A stretch of 64,000 nucleotides of DNA from Prorocentrum cordatum (taxonomy: Eukaryota; Sar; Dinophyceae; Prorocentrales; Prorocentraceae): contig CAUYUJ010004568.1 of assembly GCA_963575745.1 (NCBI GenBank), positions 1-64,000 of the forward strand, given 5' to 3'. The notes under the pieces are model-generated. The model ran no database searches, was not told the origin of the DNA, and saw only the letters and a list, made by a program, of their open reading frames with translations. Positions within the stretch are counted from its first letter, which is position 1. Each line of letters starts with the position of its first letter. The position numbers and the translations under genes are program-made. Positions 41,201-53,639 of this stretch are shown here, one piece after another.

Positions 41201-42720
41201 CTCCGACTCCTGCCCCTTATCCCGCACCCCTCCCTCCTCGCCGCGCCCGTCTCTCAAAACAGCGAAGATATAAAGGTGAGATCAAAAAGAAAAAGATAAT
41301 GAAAAAAAAGTATAAAAGAAAAGAAAACCTCGAGAAAGGAATAAAAAGAATAAAAACAGAACAAAGGCACCGACGGTCCACGACCTGCTCCCGCAGGCCT
41401 CCGCCCCGAGGAGCGCTCGGAACTTACCCCACGGGATCGCGCTCGCGCCCTGGGCGCCAGCTACTTGCCTCCTCCGTCGGGCCAGGGGCGCCAGGACCCC
41501 TCCTCCCAGGGCAAAATGCGACGAGAGGAGTGGAAAATCAAACGGTTCGTGTGGGTCTGGACCCCCCCCCCTCCCCCCTCCCTGCTCCCTGCTCCCCCTC
41601 GGAGCCCAAAGTTTCGAGGATGTCTCAAGCGAAATACGCCGGACCGCCTCGTGCGCAGCGCTCCAAGGACCATACTTCCGAGAACATCTCGGGCGAACAT
41701 CTGATGTCAAAACTAAGCGAAAATGTCCCTGACCATACGCCGCGCACCGTCAACCCACAAATGTCCAACACATACGCTGGTGCAAGGCGGGTCGTGCTCA
41801 AAACCTGGCTGCTGCTTGGTAGTGGTCGTGATGTGTGCCTTTGATGCGTGGTATGTGAATCCGATACTTGTGCCTGCCATAGAGGCATGTCACGGGTATA
41901 TGTGTTGGTGTCTGTGGTTCATGTCTGTTTGTGGTGCTTGTGGATGGTGTGTTCCTGGTGCTGGTGTACGTGCTGGATGTATATCACTGGTGCCTGCCGT
42001 TTGCGCAAGCTGCTGACGTGTGCCTTGAATGTCTGTCAGTGGTGCATGTTCTGGAGGTGTGTCCCAAATGCGTGCTCTGAGTAGTATGGCCATGCTCCCT
42101 GTCCTTGATCTTCCTTGATGTCTGTGGACGGCTTGACGTCGTGGCGCCTGGACAACGTGGCGTCTGCCTGGTGGGGCGTGGCGATCTCAGGGACACTCGG
42201 AGACTCTCTGGGCCCAGCGGCCGCGGTATGCTGGGCTGGCGAGGCGAGCGTTTCAGGACCCGTCAGAGACTCATTGGGCCTTGTTTTCTCGGTATGCAGG
42301 GCTGGCGGGCCGGCTTTCTCTCATAATCGAGCGCACCCGACCACTTGAGTGGGGGAACACGTTTCCTGTAGCACCAACCTCCGAGCGCAACCAAAGGATC
42401 CACCGGCAGAAAGAAAATTATCACACCAAGAGAGATGTGGGACGCTACAGCTGCCACCAGTCCGACGCCCCCGAATAAGGGCCAGGGCTTGCGGATGGTG
42501 GCTCCTCAAGGCCAAGAGAGTGGGGGAATATTTCAAAAACGCTTCGGTCCTCATCCGCCATGCCCGCCCCAGGCCCGTCCCACGGCGTTCCCCCGCCGTT
42601 GGGCCCCGTGCACAAAGGCCTGCCCGGCCAGCGCTGCGCGCCGGCCCGCTGGCCCGCCGCGGCGGCGGCGAGGAAGGCGTCTGGGCACCGCATGCTTTGA
42701 GGTTCGCGTGCCCTCTCCCC
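41200..42720. other. Unassigned stretch
   Basis: An A-rich part at 41283-41370, an inverted pair of 62-bp minisatellite units at 41598-41700, a GT-rich part at 41820-42080, then mixed sequence. No domain-bearing frame was seen. Confidence 0.4.
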
Positions 42721-42723
42721 GCC

Positions 42724-42970
42724 GTGGCTCTCCCTCTCTCTCTCTCTCTGTCTCCCTCTCTCTCTATCCCTCTCTTCCTCTCTCTCCCTCTCCCTCTCTC
42801 TCCTTGTCAATCTCCCTCTCTCCCTCTCTTTCCCAATGTGTGCCTCTCTGTCTCTCTCTCACGATCCCAACTCGATCGCAAGGGAGAGAGAGAGGAGGGA
42901 AAGAGAGAGAGAGAGAGAGAACGAAAGAAAGAAAGAAAGATAGTGAAACAACGAAACAAGCAAACAACAA
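42724..42970. repeat. Fold-back (CT)n...(GA)n tract
   Basis: About 135 bp of CTCTCT/CCCTCT is followed, after a short unique piece (GATCCCAACTCGATCGC), by about 85 bp of GAGAGA/GAAAG, giving complementary arms. Confidence 0.85.
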
Positions 42971-43929
42971 CTATGAACAGTATGTGTGAATCTGCAAATG
43001 CATACATACGAAACACACATTATCCCTCGCGGGCCAGGACTTTCTGCCAGTTCCATCCCGTGCCCCGCTGCCATGGGGACGTGCCAGGACTGCCGCTGCT
43101 CCCCAGACCCCTGGCAACGTGAGACAGGTCACGACTGAACACGTTTACCAACTTCGAAAGCACCATTAATAAACGACTGGGGAAGAAACACCGGTCCCCG
43201 GAAAGGGTTGAGACTTCTGGGCCAAATTTTGCGGAACAAACACGACTCGACGTCGGGGCTCCCCCAACACCCGTCGAAGATCAAGGTTCGAGGATCGTGA
43301 CTTTCAAATGTATCTTTGCTCGACCTCGTTAATGACCCCCTTCCTCGCTAATCCTCCCCGTCCTGCTCTTCCCCCTCCCCAGTCCCCCTCCCCCTCTGGC
43401 CGCCGTCTTCATCATCAGTCCTCCTCCCCGCCATCCTTCTCCACACTCCGGCGATCCCGCCACAACCACTCGCGCAAACCAAGTGCGTGATATATGTGTT
43501 GGCGTTCGGCAATACATCATGTCGGACAGGGTGCCTCGATCACCGAAAGCCGTGGACATGTTCAATGACTCCCCCATCGAACCCAATAACTGCATCCCGT
43601 ATCCTGTAGACATGCCCCCATCAAATTCCAATCCGTTCCTTCTCCTGGCCCAAAGTACCTTCGTCCTCGACGCCGTCCCTTAGCCTGAAACATGTCCCTA
43701 TCCGCATGATCTGCATCACGTTTTCTCGACGCCGATCTCAAGGATTCCCTCCGTCTCTGAGGGCAAATTCCCAAATATTGTTATCGCTCTACTGTTGTCA
43801 ATCTTTCGGATCGGGGCGAGCTCGAAGCTGGTAAACTCCATCTCCTTCCGTAGTCAATTTGTCTCTTTTGTTTTTTTGTTTGTATTTTTACATATATATA
43901 TATATATCTCTCTCTCTCTCTCTCTCGGG

Positions 43930-44114
43930 GAGAGAGAGGCCTCCCAGATGGGGTCGCAGTAGATGGGGTCGGAGGATCGCGCCGCATCGTCGATGCATCG
44001 GCGACGTCGGCGACGTATCAGCCACGTCGGCCCAGAATCGGGCTCGAACCGCATCGCCGATGCGGCGTGATCCTCCGATCCCATCTGCTCGGACCCCCTT
44101 TGGGAAACCTAGAC
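43930..44114. mobile_element. Palindromic TCGGAGGATCGCGCC element, copy C
   Basis: The arms are AGATGGGGTCGGAGGATCGC and GATCCTCCGATCCCATCTGC, with GCATCGTCGATGCATCGGCG between. It abuts a (TA)n(TC)n tract at the left and the LINE remnant at the right. Confidence 0.7.
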
Positions 44115-44159
44115 TCTCTCTCTCCCTCTTGTGACCGCTTGTTCCTTTCCCTGGTAACG

Positions 44160-46130
44160 TCTATGGCGCCGCCTGCATACTTGGGCCAGCATGCGGGGCG
44201 CGGTGCAACCTGCATGGAGCAAGCCGCCGAAGCCTCTCTCGACGCGAGACGGGTCGAGGCGACGAGGCGGTGGATCCGGCGAGGCACCTTGGATCTCGTC
44301 GAGCTTCGGGTGCAGGCCAGGACTGAGCGCCAACGCAATCTGGAGGAGGAGCTGCCGAGGCAAACGCGACAGAGCGGCTTGGCTGGGCGACGTCGTGACC
44401 AACGAAAACTGGGAAGGCCTCAGACCGTCGAAGAAGAGGGGGCGCAGATCCCAAGGCAGGACCCAAAATCGAGACGGAGACCTTGTGGAAAACAACCAAC
44501 GAGCCGAGACTTTGGCTACCTATTTCTCCGAGGTCCAGTGGTCGGAGCCTCCTGTTGGTCACCATCTGCAAAACGGGCGACGACCAAACAATCTGCTGCA
44601 ACTTCCACTCGAGGAGTTTTCCGGAACAAAGCTGGAACAAGTATTGCGCAAACTGAAGTCGGGTACGGCCGCCAGGCCCGACGACATCCCTCCAGACTTT
44701 TGGAAGGTGTTGCGCAAGAGCGCAGAAGCATGCAACATCCTGCTAGGCCTCTTGAACATCTGTTGGCAAGGTGTCACAGGAGTGGCGGTACAGCCGAATC
44801 ACCGCCATCTTCAAGAAAGGGGACGAGTCCATGCCGACGAATTTCCGACCAATTTCGTTGCTTCTTGTCGGATATAAAGTGTTGGCGTCTCTGCTCTTCA
44901 ACAGGCTCGCAGACGGCGGCGTGGAGGACCGACTCAGACCCAGCTAATCTGGATGTCGGAGCAAGCACGGTACCAGGGACGCCGTCTGTATCCTGCACAG
45001 GTTGATCGAGAACACGTGGGCCTCCAAGGATGGCAAGGCATCTGCAGTGGTTGTGATTCTGGACTGGTCAAAAGCGTTCGACAAGGCTTAGGTGGACCAC
45101 TCCGCTCTCGTTGGCCTGCTTTGGAATCCCAGACTCCTACATCGACATGATCAGCGCAATATACGACGGGAGGACCTTCGAAGCCAAAGACACGGATGGC
45201 CAAAACAGAATCCACGGCCAAGGATCGGGAATCGCACAGGGATGCACTCTATGTCCGTTCTATTGATAATCATGCTGAGCGTTCTGATGATCGACGTAAG
45301 AAAGGATGTGCTTGAGAAGTTCGGCGACCCCCCCGCGGGAACGCAGTGCGCCGACGTTGCGTATGCAGATGACACGGCCTTGCTCTCCAACGACATCCAG
45401 CGTTTACAATACTCTCTAGACCGGCGAATCATGCGAGCTCAAGTGTACGGCCTGGAGCCCCCCGTTGGGGGAAACGGTGCACATGCAGATCCGGCACACC
45501 AGCGACGCCTTCACGCCGCAAGGAGCGCCCGTGAAGATCGTGAGTTCGGCGGTGTACCTCGGAGGCCTCCTACGGGAAGATGAAGACACGGGAGCCTCGG
45601 TCGCTCGGAGGGTCGGGGAAGCACGCGGGGCATTCGAGTCTTGGAAGACCGTATGGAAGCACGCCAGCATCACGAGGCAGTGGAACCTGTATCTGTTCAG
45701 CGCACGCGTGGTGACTCAATTAACACACAGTCTGGAGGCACTGTGCTTGCGCCAGACGGACAGGGACAAGATCAACGCTTTCCAAGCGCATCGTCTGCGC
45801 AAAAGATCTGGCGTCCCGCATTCGATGATCTCCCGGGTCAGCAACGAGGCGGTGCGGAACATGTCGCGCCAGCGCAAGATAAGTTTACGTGTTCTGTATA
45901 ATCAGCTGGTGTATGTTGACAATCTGGCATCGGCATCTGACACAACTTTACCACATTCATATGTATATCAGAAAAGAAACTCTGATGTTGCAGATTATGG
46001 CCGACGAGGGAGAGGCCGCCCGAGACTACAGTGGGCCAGAATCATGCAAGCGCAATCGCAAACGATTAAGCAGGTCCACAGACAATCAGCTATCAGCTCT
46101 CCATGACGAAGCATGGCGGAAGGCCGTGTA
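44160..46130 (+). pseudogene. Decayed LINE (non-LTR) reverse transcriptase
   Basis: In order: LEQVLRKLKSGTAARPDDIP and PDFWKVLRKSAEACN (44630-44740), the classic LINE RT entry; TAIFKKGDESMPTNFRPISL and VGYKVLASLLFNRLADGGVE (44790-44930, another frame, then a stop); SKHGTRDAVCILHRLIENTW and VILDWSKAFDK (44970-45080); GIPDSYIDMISAIYDGRTFE and GQGSGIAQGC (45115-45250); after another shift, CADVAYADDTALLSNDIQ, with the catalytic YADD at 45362-45373; then HMQIRHTSDAFTPQGAPVKI, YLGGLLREDEDTGASVARRV and QLTHSLEALCLRQTDRDK (45475-45780), ending GRRGRGRPRLQWARIMQAQ (45990-46060). At least three frameshifts and one stop kill it. No endonuclease domain was seen, so it is probably 5'-truncated, as LINE copies often are. 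Confidence 0.85.
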
Positions 46131-46639
46131 CAAGTACGCATATCATTGACACCAAGGGCACTGCGGCAACGATTGCCTCGCAGACAAATTCTGAGGATCA
46201 CTTTCTCTCCCCTCCCACTCCTCGCCCCTCCCCCTCCTGCCCCTCCCCCTCCTCCCCTCTGGCCGAGAACATGTCAGGTTACATACTGTCGTATGTGTCT
46301 TTTTCTTCCAGGCTGCTTCAGACCACGCCGCTGCGAGCCAGGCGACTGCCTTCTGCCGGCGGAAGTGCGTGCAGCAGCCGCGCACTGCAACCGATGTGCC
46401 GTCCCAGGCACGGTTCTGTCTGTCTGCCTGTCTGGTAACGGTCGTTACCCGGGGGAGGAGTGGATGTTCAGGCGGGAGGGAAACGGTAGCGGCGGCCGTG
46501 GCGTGCACCCGCCAGGGTGCGTCCGCGCCACAAGCGCATCCATCGCCTGTGTGCACCACAGCATGCAGGGGGGGGGTCCAGGCCACACCCATTCCTAGTG
46601 CGACTGTTAGCGTTACCCGAGGGGGGAGCAAAAAGCTCA

Positions 46640-46693
46640 CCTTCCCTTTCCTCCTCCTCCTCCTCCTCCTCCTCCTCCTCCTCCTCCTCCTCC
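46640..46693. repeat. (TCC)n microsatellite
   Basis: About 50 bp of TCC repeats. Confidence 0.9.
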
Positions 46694-47053
46694 CTGCTCA
46701 TAGTCCCCCCCCCTCTCCCGTGGGGCGACAAGGGGCGAATAGCTAAGGGGGGGGTTAGCAAAGAATCAGCTCACGCCATAGCTGGTTTCCCCGGCGAGGC
46801 TCCCGGCGCTGGAGGCGCCCATGAATCTGGTCAACCTCTGGAGTAAGGACGTGCGGTAAGGACGCAAGGGCCTTGGAGGGCCATGTCAGCGTGCTTCGAG
46901 CGAGGCTGGCCAGTGGAAGTCGCTGAGGCGGGACCGAAGGGGCAAGGACGCAGGGGTAGCCTTGGAAAGCCCCACTCATCCTTACAGAGCGAGACTGTTG
47001 TGTGTCGAGGAAGGCGCCCTTGCGGCGCGGCCGACACCAGCTGCAGAGTGACC

Positions 47054-47226
47054 CAGGGCTCCCAACTTCGCGCTCTCGCGCTCCGCGAAGCGCGAAGCGC
47101 GAATAACTTCGCGCTCTCGCGCCGCCCCCCCAAAGGGACAAACGGAGGACGAGGAGGAGGGGGAGGAGAAACGAGGACCGCGAAGCGCGAAGCGCGAATA
47201 ACTTCGCGCCCTCGGGGGAGCCCTTG
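47054..47226. mobile_element. GAAGCGCGAATAACTTCGCG element, copy 2
   Basis: The ends are CAGGGCTCCC and GGGGGAGCCCTTG. The interior repeats GCGAAGCGCGAATAACTTCG at both sides of a GAGGACGAGGAGG centre, as in 8135-8293. The outside flanks are GTGACC and GTGGCC, an imperfect 6-bp repeat. Confidence 0.7.
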
Positions 47227-47404
47227 GTGGCCATGAGCAAACCGTGTATCTGGAGCGCGGCTGGCCGACCGTTGCATGCAGTGCGACGGTAGCGGCGCGC
47301 GTGCTTGTGCTCGGCCGCGCCGCGCCCGCCGAACGCCACGCATCAGAGGCCACTCTTGCGCGGCGCCGACGCCCTTTCGTCCGACCAGACTCCTCCCTGG
47401 ACGC

Positions 47405-47630
47405 CCGAATGGGGTGCACGGGTAAACGTACGATGCCTAAACGACATCGGCCGCTGTCCAACACCGACAACGGCCGCTGTTGGACAGGCGGCCTTCCGTC
47501 TCAAGTGGACAACGTCCGCAGCGACGCCGACAACGAACCCAATTCAAAGAGGACAGGGATTGACGTCGGTCTTCGACCCAGTCTTTCCGTGCGCATTTCG
47601 ATTGTATCGATCTGGGGCGCAACAGGACAT
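47405..47630. mobile_element. Introner-like repeat, family 1, copy 3
   Basis: The core CGGCCGCTGTTGGACAGGCG and the block GTGGACAACGTCCGCAGCGA match 6465-6680 and the intron at 33689-33884. The ends resemble each other in inverted orientation (GAATGGGGTGCACGGGTAAA; complement of the right end CGAAATGCGCACGGAAAG). No flanking exons are recognised. Confidence 0.6.
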
Positions 47631-47639
47631 ACTAATACA

Positions 47640-48810
47640 ATGTGTCCTCCTCGGAGGCGTGCGTCCGAACCGAACATATAATATAAACATCTCATCGTAT
47701 ATCGTTCCCCGAGAGGTATGGCCGGAGAGCGCCCGTCACGGAGCATACAGTACGAGATTCCTTGGTGTGCGCGTCGCACTTTTGGGGCCGACGCACACCT
47801 AGTACATAGTATGTTCGGGCGGCGCCGACGATCCCCGCCCCCCTCCCCTGCGCCTGCAGCCGCTTGAGGCGTGGCGGCCGGGGCACCGGGCGCGGACGGG
47901 GCCGGGCTGAGCATCGGCGGCGCCAGGACGGCCTTCGCGGGGCGGGGGACGAGGCGCGGCTGGAGGCTCCTCGGCACGACGTTTTCGCAAGCGCCAATCG
48001 CTTGACGCGGTTCCTGCGGCTTCGGCACGCGGCGGCCGAGACACCACGGAACGTCTGCCCACGATGCGGCTGGTCTCCTGCTGGCCGGCACTACCGTGGG
48101 CACGATGGGGGCCGCCTCTGCGACCTCCCTCGGCGCACCTGGCGAGCTCAAGCCTGATCTGGCACAAGGTGCAGAATTGGACTCGGCGCTAGTATGTGCT
48201 TGTCCACCGAAGCACTTCACTGCGACGCAGGCAGTGTTGCCAAGGCCGATACAAGCTGCGCGCTATCGGCGGAACCGAACAAGGCAAACACACATGAACG
48301 ACGAAAAGACACGGTTCTTCCGCGAGATGGCATGGCAACCTTACGCGCTGGCTTACGCGGGCCGCCAATGCGGCACGCTACTTTAGAAACGAAATCGCGT
48401 ACGGGCGACTTCGTACGCAGGTAAATTGCGCGCCGATGTCTGCGAAGACGACCCCTTTTTCTTCCGACACTCTCGCCCTATATTCTATCGATGCCGACGC
48501 CGACGAGCTGGCCGCGCATGGCACCTGGACAAAGATGATGAGCGGAAACGGCTAGAGGCAACAATGACACCGTAGAGCGTCTGGAACGAATACTTTTGGC
48601 CCTTCGGACTTACAGCCGTCTTCGGCAACCTGGCTACCTGGAGAGACCTCGGGGGCCTCGGGCGGGCCATCGTGGTCTGAAAGCCAAAACGGAAGAGGAC
48701 GCAGTGCAGCACAACGTCCCTGGCCACACCCATCACCTTCCTCACAGCACTATCGCGTAAACACTGCCCATGAAACGTGGGGGGGCAAACGTCGTGGGTG
48801 GTGCCACGCA
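47640..48810. other. Unassigned stretch
   Basis: The minus-strand frame at 48220-47800 is long and Ala/Pro rich; it could be an exon, but all frames here are open because of GC content. The rest shows no recognisable protein. Confidence 0.35.
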
Positions 48811-48813
48811 GGC

Positions 48814-49215
48814 GAAAATTATCCCAGGGCCTAATCTTCACGCCGGCGAAAAAAGGTCACCCAAGTGCCGGCCAACATTATGCACCATTCCAGGGTCGCC
48901 AGTGATAGTGGTGAATATAAAAAAATATGTATACAGTGATGGTGGAGATGACGATGTTAATGGTGAGGACGGTCACGCGATCATGACGATGATCGTGTAT
49001 GGCGGTTATCCAGGCAAACGGATGTGAACAAACGCGGGATACGTGCAATGAGCGAGCGCGGCTGCTGCATAATTGACGAACATCTGTCTGCTGCACATCC
49101 CAATCACCACCAATTTTGCGAACGATATGTATTCATAGGGGCCAGCGAAAATTAAGCCACCATCTCGCGAGGGCCGGCGGAAAATATTCGGGGCCCAACG
49201 CCGGCGAAAATCACA
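48814..49215. repeat. Scattered GCCGGCGAAAAT motifs
   Basis: CAGGCGAAAATTA (48810), GCCGGCGAAAAAAGG (48842), GCCAGCGAAAATTA (49141), GCCGGCGGAAAATATT (49172) and GCCGGCGAAAATCAC (49201) occur at the 3' side of the tyrosine-recombinase element. The regular word and clustering suggest a terminal or subterminal repeat, but this is inference. Confidence 0.4.
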
Positions 49216-49269
49216 CTGGTGCTCAAACATGCGCGCTGTGAGTATTACACCACCAACCTTTAATACAGG

Positions 49270-49955
49270 ACATAGAGGATGCTTCACAGGATGGGATGTC
49301 GTTTCCGGAGCAGACGGCGACCTTGTCTGGGCTTGAAGGGGGAACCAATGAACAATTCGGGAGGGTCGGGGTGGGCGTTTGAATTTGGAGTTACACAACC
49401 AAACTATGTCATCACAGAAACCGGAAGGATACCCAGCGGCCAGCGCGGACTGAAGGTTACCGTTCTGATCGCGGCCTTCGGCAATCTGGTGAGGCAATCC
49501 CGAAGAGGAACAACCACATTTACATGTGAACTGGCGAGTGGCGACGTCAGAAAGCTCGACATTGGCATGGAGCAGCCCAGTGCGCTTCCGAAAACGCGAG
49601 CCAGAAGCACAATGGTCAAAGGTAATATGCGAGTACTTCCTTAGAGCTGGACAAAAAGGGGATGGGACCAAAGCGTGGAAGAGGCAGGATTTTCGAGCAA
49701 GATCGGGATGCCAGCCCGAGCGACAGCCTCGAAAAGACGCTCGGCCCAGGCAGCCCGGGCGCTGCCGAGAGAGATCTGAACCCAATCATTAGGGCTGAGA
49801 TCAAGGAGCCCGAAGATGCGTCTGGCATCGCGTACTGTCCCAGGCCATCCAGGACGAGTCCAAACTTTAGGTCCCTGGCGAGGCCGCGACCAACTGGTAC
49901 AAGCAAGAGTAAGGAAAACGAGACGTAGGGGCCCGTGTCTAGCGAGGGCCCGCAT
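49270..49955 (-). pseudogene. Cytosine-methyltransferase-like and Cys-rich C-terminal modules
   Basis: The frame 49955-49641 reads RLVFLTLACTSWSRPRQGP, ARRIFGLLDLSPNDWVQISL and GIPILLENPASSTLW. The pair (P)CTSWSR and ENP resembles motifs IV and VI of C5-cytosine methyltransferases; here the Pro before the catalytic Cys is Ala, so activity is unlikely. After a frameshift near 49650 it continues RKYSHITFDHCASGSRFRKR then CKCGCSSSGLPHQIAEG, a small Cys/His-rich module that often ends such dinoflagellate polyproteins. Retrotransposons carrying cytosine methyltransferases have been described in dinoflagellates. Confidence 0.5.
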
Positions 49956-50129
49956 CTAGGAGACCGCGCAACAGGGTAAAAGGCGTCCTGCAGAGGCGAA
50001 CCCATCAGCCCTCAACTCCAGGCCACGACGCCTACGCGGGCGGCAGCTCGGGCCACGCCTCGAGCGCCTGCCGCGCTCGGCCGTTGACAAGCTGGGGCGA
50101 GCAGACGCGCTTCGGCACCGCGCAGCTGG

Positions 50130-50980
50130 CCCCCTCACTCGCCCCAGGCCCAGAGCAGCTCGACCCGCCGCGCCCCCGCCGACGCGGAGGGGGCGTCGGC
50201 GATGCCGCCCCCGGCAAGGCCCACTCGATGGGCGCCCCACTGGCGGTCGCGGTGCTCGCGGGCCACACGCGCCAGAGCGCCCGGGAGCTGCTGCGCCATC
50301 CCCGGCTCGGCGTAACGCCTGACCGACGCGTCCTGTATCCAGCGCGCGCGCGTCTTCACCTCGGGCAAGGGGCGCCCTTCCGACAGCGCGTCGTCGCCGG
50401 CGCCCCCGTGCCTGAGCAGGCGCAGCACTTGGCCGCGCAACTCGGGGCTCGCGCCGAGGTTGCGGAACGTGGCCATGACCTGGGCCGCCGCCGTCCCGAA
50501 GACGAAGTTGCCGGGCCGCCCGCCGCGGACGCGGGCCCCCGGCGCGGGCCCGAGCAAGGTCGGGGTGTCCAGGTCGATCGACTCGTCGGACGCGCCTGTC
50601 TCGGTGAGCGCCCGAGCCCTGGCCCCCGTCGCCGTCGGCGGCGAAGGGTCGTCGCGCGTCGGAGCCAGCAATGGCCCCCGGCGCCCCGAAGGACCATGCA
50701 GCGTCGCGCAGCGGCGGGATGAGCTCCTTCACCTGGAGATGTCACATCGTCCTGGGGCGCAGATGCGCGAAATGCTGCGCGACTATCTGCAGCGCCGCGC
50801 GGCGCCGGCCCCTGGCCACCACGCCCGCGGCCGATAAGGGCAGCGCCTCCCTCGCCGCCGTCGCCTCGCAGCCCCCTTCGCGCTTCGGGCAGTTGCTCTG
50901 CATCAGCGCGCCTGGCTTATCGAGCAGCTTGACCAGCAGCATCTCGATGTTGTCGGGCACGGGGTCGGGCGGGCAGAACT
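50130..50980 (-). pseudogene. Tyrosine recombinase module
   Basis: The N-terminal helices are read from VPDNIEMLLVKLLDKPGAL (about 50960) through RRRAALQIVAQHFAHLRPR (50790), where LRP is the first catalytic Arg region. After a frame change come LQVKELIPPLRDAAWSFGAP, then GASDESIDLDTPTLLGPAPG, FVFGTAAAQVMATFRNL, GQVLRLLRHGGAGDDALSEG, EVKTRARWIQDASVRRYAEP. The RHGGAGDDAL, RARW and VRRYAEPG motifs correspond to the H-x-x-R box, the Trp/His position and the nucleophilic Tyr. It would integrate DNA copies by site-specific recombination. Confidence 0.65.
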
Positions 50981-51289
50981 CGGAGAACGTGGCGAAGTGC
51001 TCCTCGCTCTTGGCCCTCGCGTCGGAGCTAACGGCAGCCTCCTCGCGCGCCCGTCCAGCACCTCGCGCAGCCGCCGCTCGGCGCGCGGAGCCCGCGAGAA
51101 AGCCGGCCGGCGCCGTGCCGGCGGCGCGGCGGCCGGGCAGCTGGCCTGGGCCGAGGGGCGCCCTCGGGCTGGTGCTGCGCCGCGGCCCGCGCCGGCGCGG
51201 CCCTTGGCGTCGCTGGCGGCGCAGTCGAAGTGGCCTCGCCAGCCGCGCTCGGGGGCCCCAGCATGGATCTGCGAACGGGCTCGGTGTCC

Positions 51290-52900
51290 ACGTTCGCAGA
51301 GACGCGACGCGATGGGGCGTCGGCAGCGTTGACCTCCGCGGGAACCCAACGGGGCCTCGCCCCAATGTTCAAGCCAAGATGCAGCGTAGCGGATCAACGA
51401 CATATCTGGAAGAGCCCACGGGGGGTAGCGCGGCCACGCTAGATCGAGCAGCACGCCCCGAAGTCGTCGACTCCTCGACGCCGTGGAAGTAAGGCACCCC
51501 GCGAAGACGGCGTGACAATCAAGACGCAGTAACTCCTGGCCCACGCCTGGGAAACCCGAGTGCATCTCCCACATCGCATCTGACGCTCGAGTCTTGAGAC
51601 GGATCCCCCCCGGCGGCGCGAGGGCATGGGATGTCGTCGAGGCCGTCAAGGGCGCGCCGACGCGGCGCCCGCTCGGCCATCGCTCGCGGAAGCGCCATCG
51701 CTCGCGCCAGCGGCCGGCCGCAGCGATCTCCGCCCCCTGGCCGCGCGCCTCCACGACCCCGATGCCGGTGGTTGAGGCGTCGGCGGCGACGACGACGACA
51801 GACCGTGGGCGCGGTGAGAGGTCGGTGCTCGTCAGCACGGAGATGCCTCCCATGACCCAACCCTCGCAGCGGCGCGACGGCCGCAGACGGCGTGGCCAGT
51901 CGTGCCTGCCCTTGACGAAGTTATAGATGGCTCTCAGGACGGCGAGAGCGGGGCGGCGCGCCATGCGCGCCGCCGCGATGTGACCCGCGATGACCTCAAC
52001 CTGGCGCTCGCTCACCACCGGGCCCTCGGCCAGCCAAATCAGCGCTCGGCGCGGCGAGGCGAGCTTGGCCCCAGTGCGCTGAGCCACGGGTGGGCAGCCG
52101 CTCACGTCGGTGCCGCCCAACGCCGTCGCGGCCGCGGAGACGTCGGAGATCTTGTGGATCTCGAAACCTTTCGCCTCGAACTGGCCGAGGACAGCGCTCG
52201 TCATCCTGCCGACCTCGACGCCGTTGAAAGCTAACATGTTGACGTTGTTCGAGCGCGGCTGGTCAGCGGCCCCGGGCTCCAGCAGGGGCATCGGCCAGTT
52301 CCCCGCCGCGGTGCGGGGCGGCGGCGCGCCCGCCCGTCTCGCCATCTCCAGGTGCACGCGCTGGACGAACCAGAAGTCCCAGACCCGCCCCATCGGCCGC
52401 GCCGCGAGCGCAGGGCAGACCTTCGACGACTCCGCGATGCAAGATTCGCCTGAGAAGTGGGCCCTGCCCAAGGCGGCCGCCTCTACGCCCGCGAACTTGG
52501 GCAAGCCGAAGAGCTGGCTGAGGTCGCCGAGGCCGCCGCGCCGGTAGAGACAGCGCTCCGCGTCCGCGCTCGCGATGTAGAGGGCGCCCTCGGCCTTGGC
52601 GCGCGTGGGCAAGGGGCTCGGCCGTCGCGATTTCGGCGCACGAAGCGCGCTGAAAGCGCTTGTGGACCAGCCGGCAGTCCAATGCCGTACGCAGACCCCC
52701 GCTCTCCTCACCGACAAAGAAGGGGGCCGCCGTCTCAAGCACCGACGAGAGAGGCACCATGATGACGACGTCTTGCAAGCACCTCAGAAAGGCCGCGCAG
52801 GCGGCCCGGGCGGAGCGCGGCGCGTCATCGAAGAGAGGTCGCCCAGGACCGTCGGCCCAACGGTAGAAGTGAACGTCTTCGTCCGACATCTGGGACGCGT
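51290..52900 (-). pseudogene. Reverse transcriptase and RNase H modules
   Basis: RT begins FFVGEESGGLRTALDCRLVH (about 52710), the entry motif of the finger domain, then ALYIASADAERCLYRRGGLG (palm D), VWDFWFVQRVHLEMA, and NNVNMLAFNGVEVGRMTSAV, where the catalytic (Y/V)xDD or VDN box should be but only NVN remains. RNase H follows: SVVVVAADASTTGIGVVEA (51810-51755), and, in another frame, RWVPAEVNAADAPSRR (about 51360-51310), a motif typical of DIRS-like RNase H ends. The loss of the Asp pair argues for inactivity. Confidence 0.65.
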
Positions 52901-53639
52901 CGTAGTCAGCCAGGCACCAAGCAGCATCACTATCCAAAACCGAGGAGAAGACGACCGCCCTGGAGGAAGCAAAGAAAGAAGAGCTGGAACGTGCGGCCGC
53001 GCAAGAAAATCTGCGCCAAAGTAGTCGGAGACGTTGCCCGAAGCCGACGCGCAACTTCACGGGGCGGCCCGGAGAGCCGTGAACTTATATCGTGCCGAGA
53101 CTCCCGCGACGCGCGGACGACCCCCCGCCGCGCGGCATCCTGCGCCAGGGTACACCGCGCCCTCATGCTCGCGCTCGCACCTGTAGAGCGCGCCCAGGGC
53201 ACCGATGCAGTAGCTGGCGTCCGTCGCGGCAGCCTCGCGGAAGCATCTGCGGCACTGTCCAGATCTGGGCATCCACCCCTACGGGCGGCAAGGGCAAGAG
53301 CGCAGCTTCGCCCCGACAAGTTCGCGGGGCATCGGGCCAGCCAGCGGCGCCCTGGGGAGGGCGGCCCGCGCCGAGCATCGGCGCCTGGCGCCTGGGCGCG
53401 TGCGAGGCGGCTGCGCCGGGAGGGGCGGGGGCCCCACCGCCTCGGCCCGCGTGGATCAGACCTTGTCCTTGGCCCTCTTGGGGGCAGCATTGGCCTTCGC
53501 CTCCTTGGACTCGCGGCGCTCCCTGTCGACTCGACGGCCGCCTCGCGGCAGGACTCCGACGCCACGTCCCCGGAGGGTGGTGGGCCCCCATCGATGTCCG
53601 CCCTCTCTGGGCCCTCGACGTGAGCCTCCACCAGCGGCT

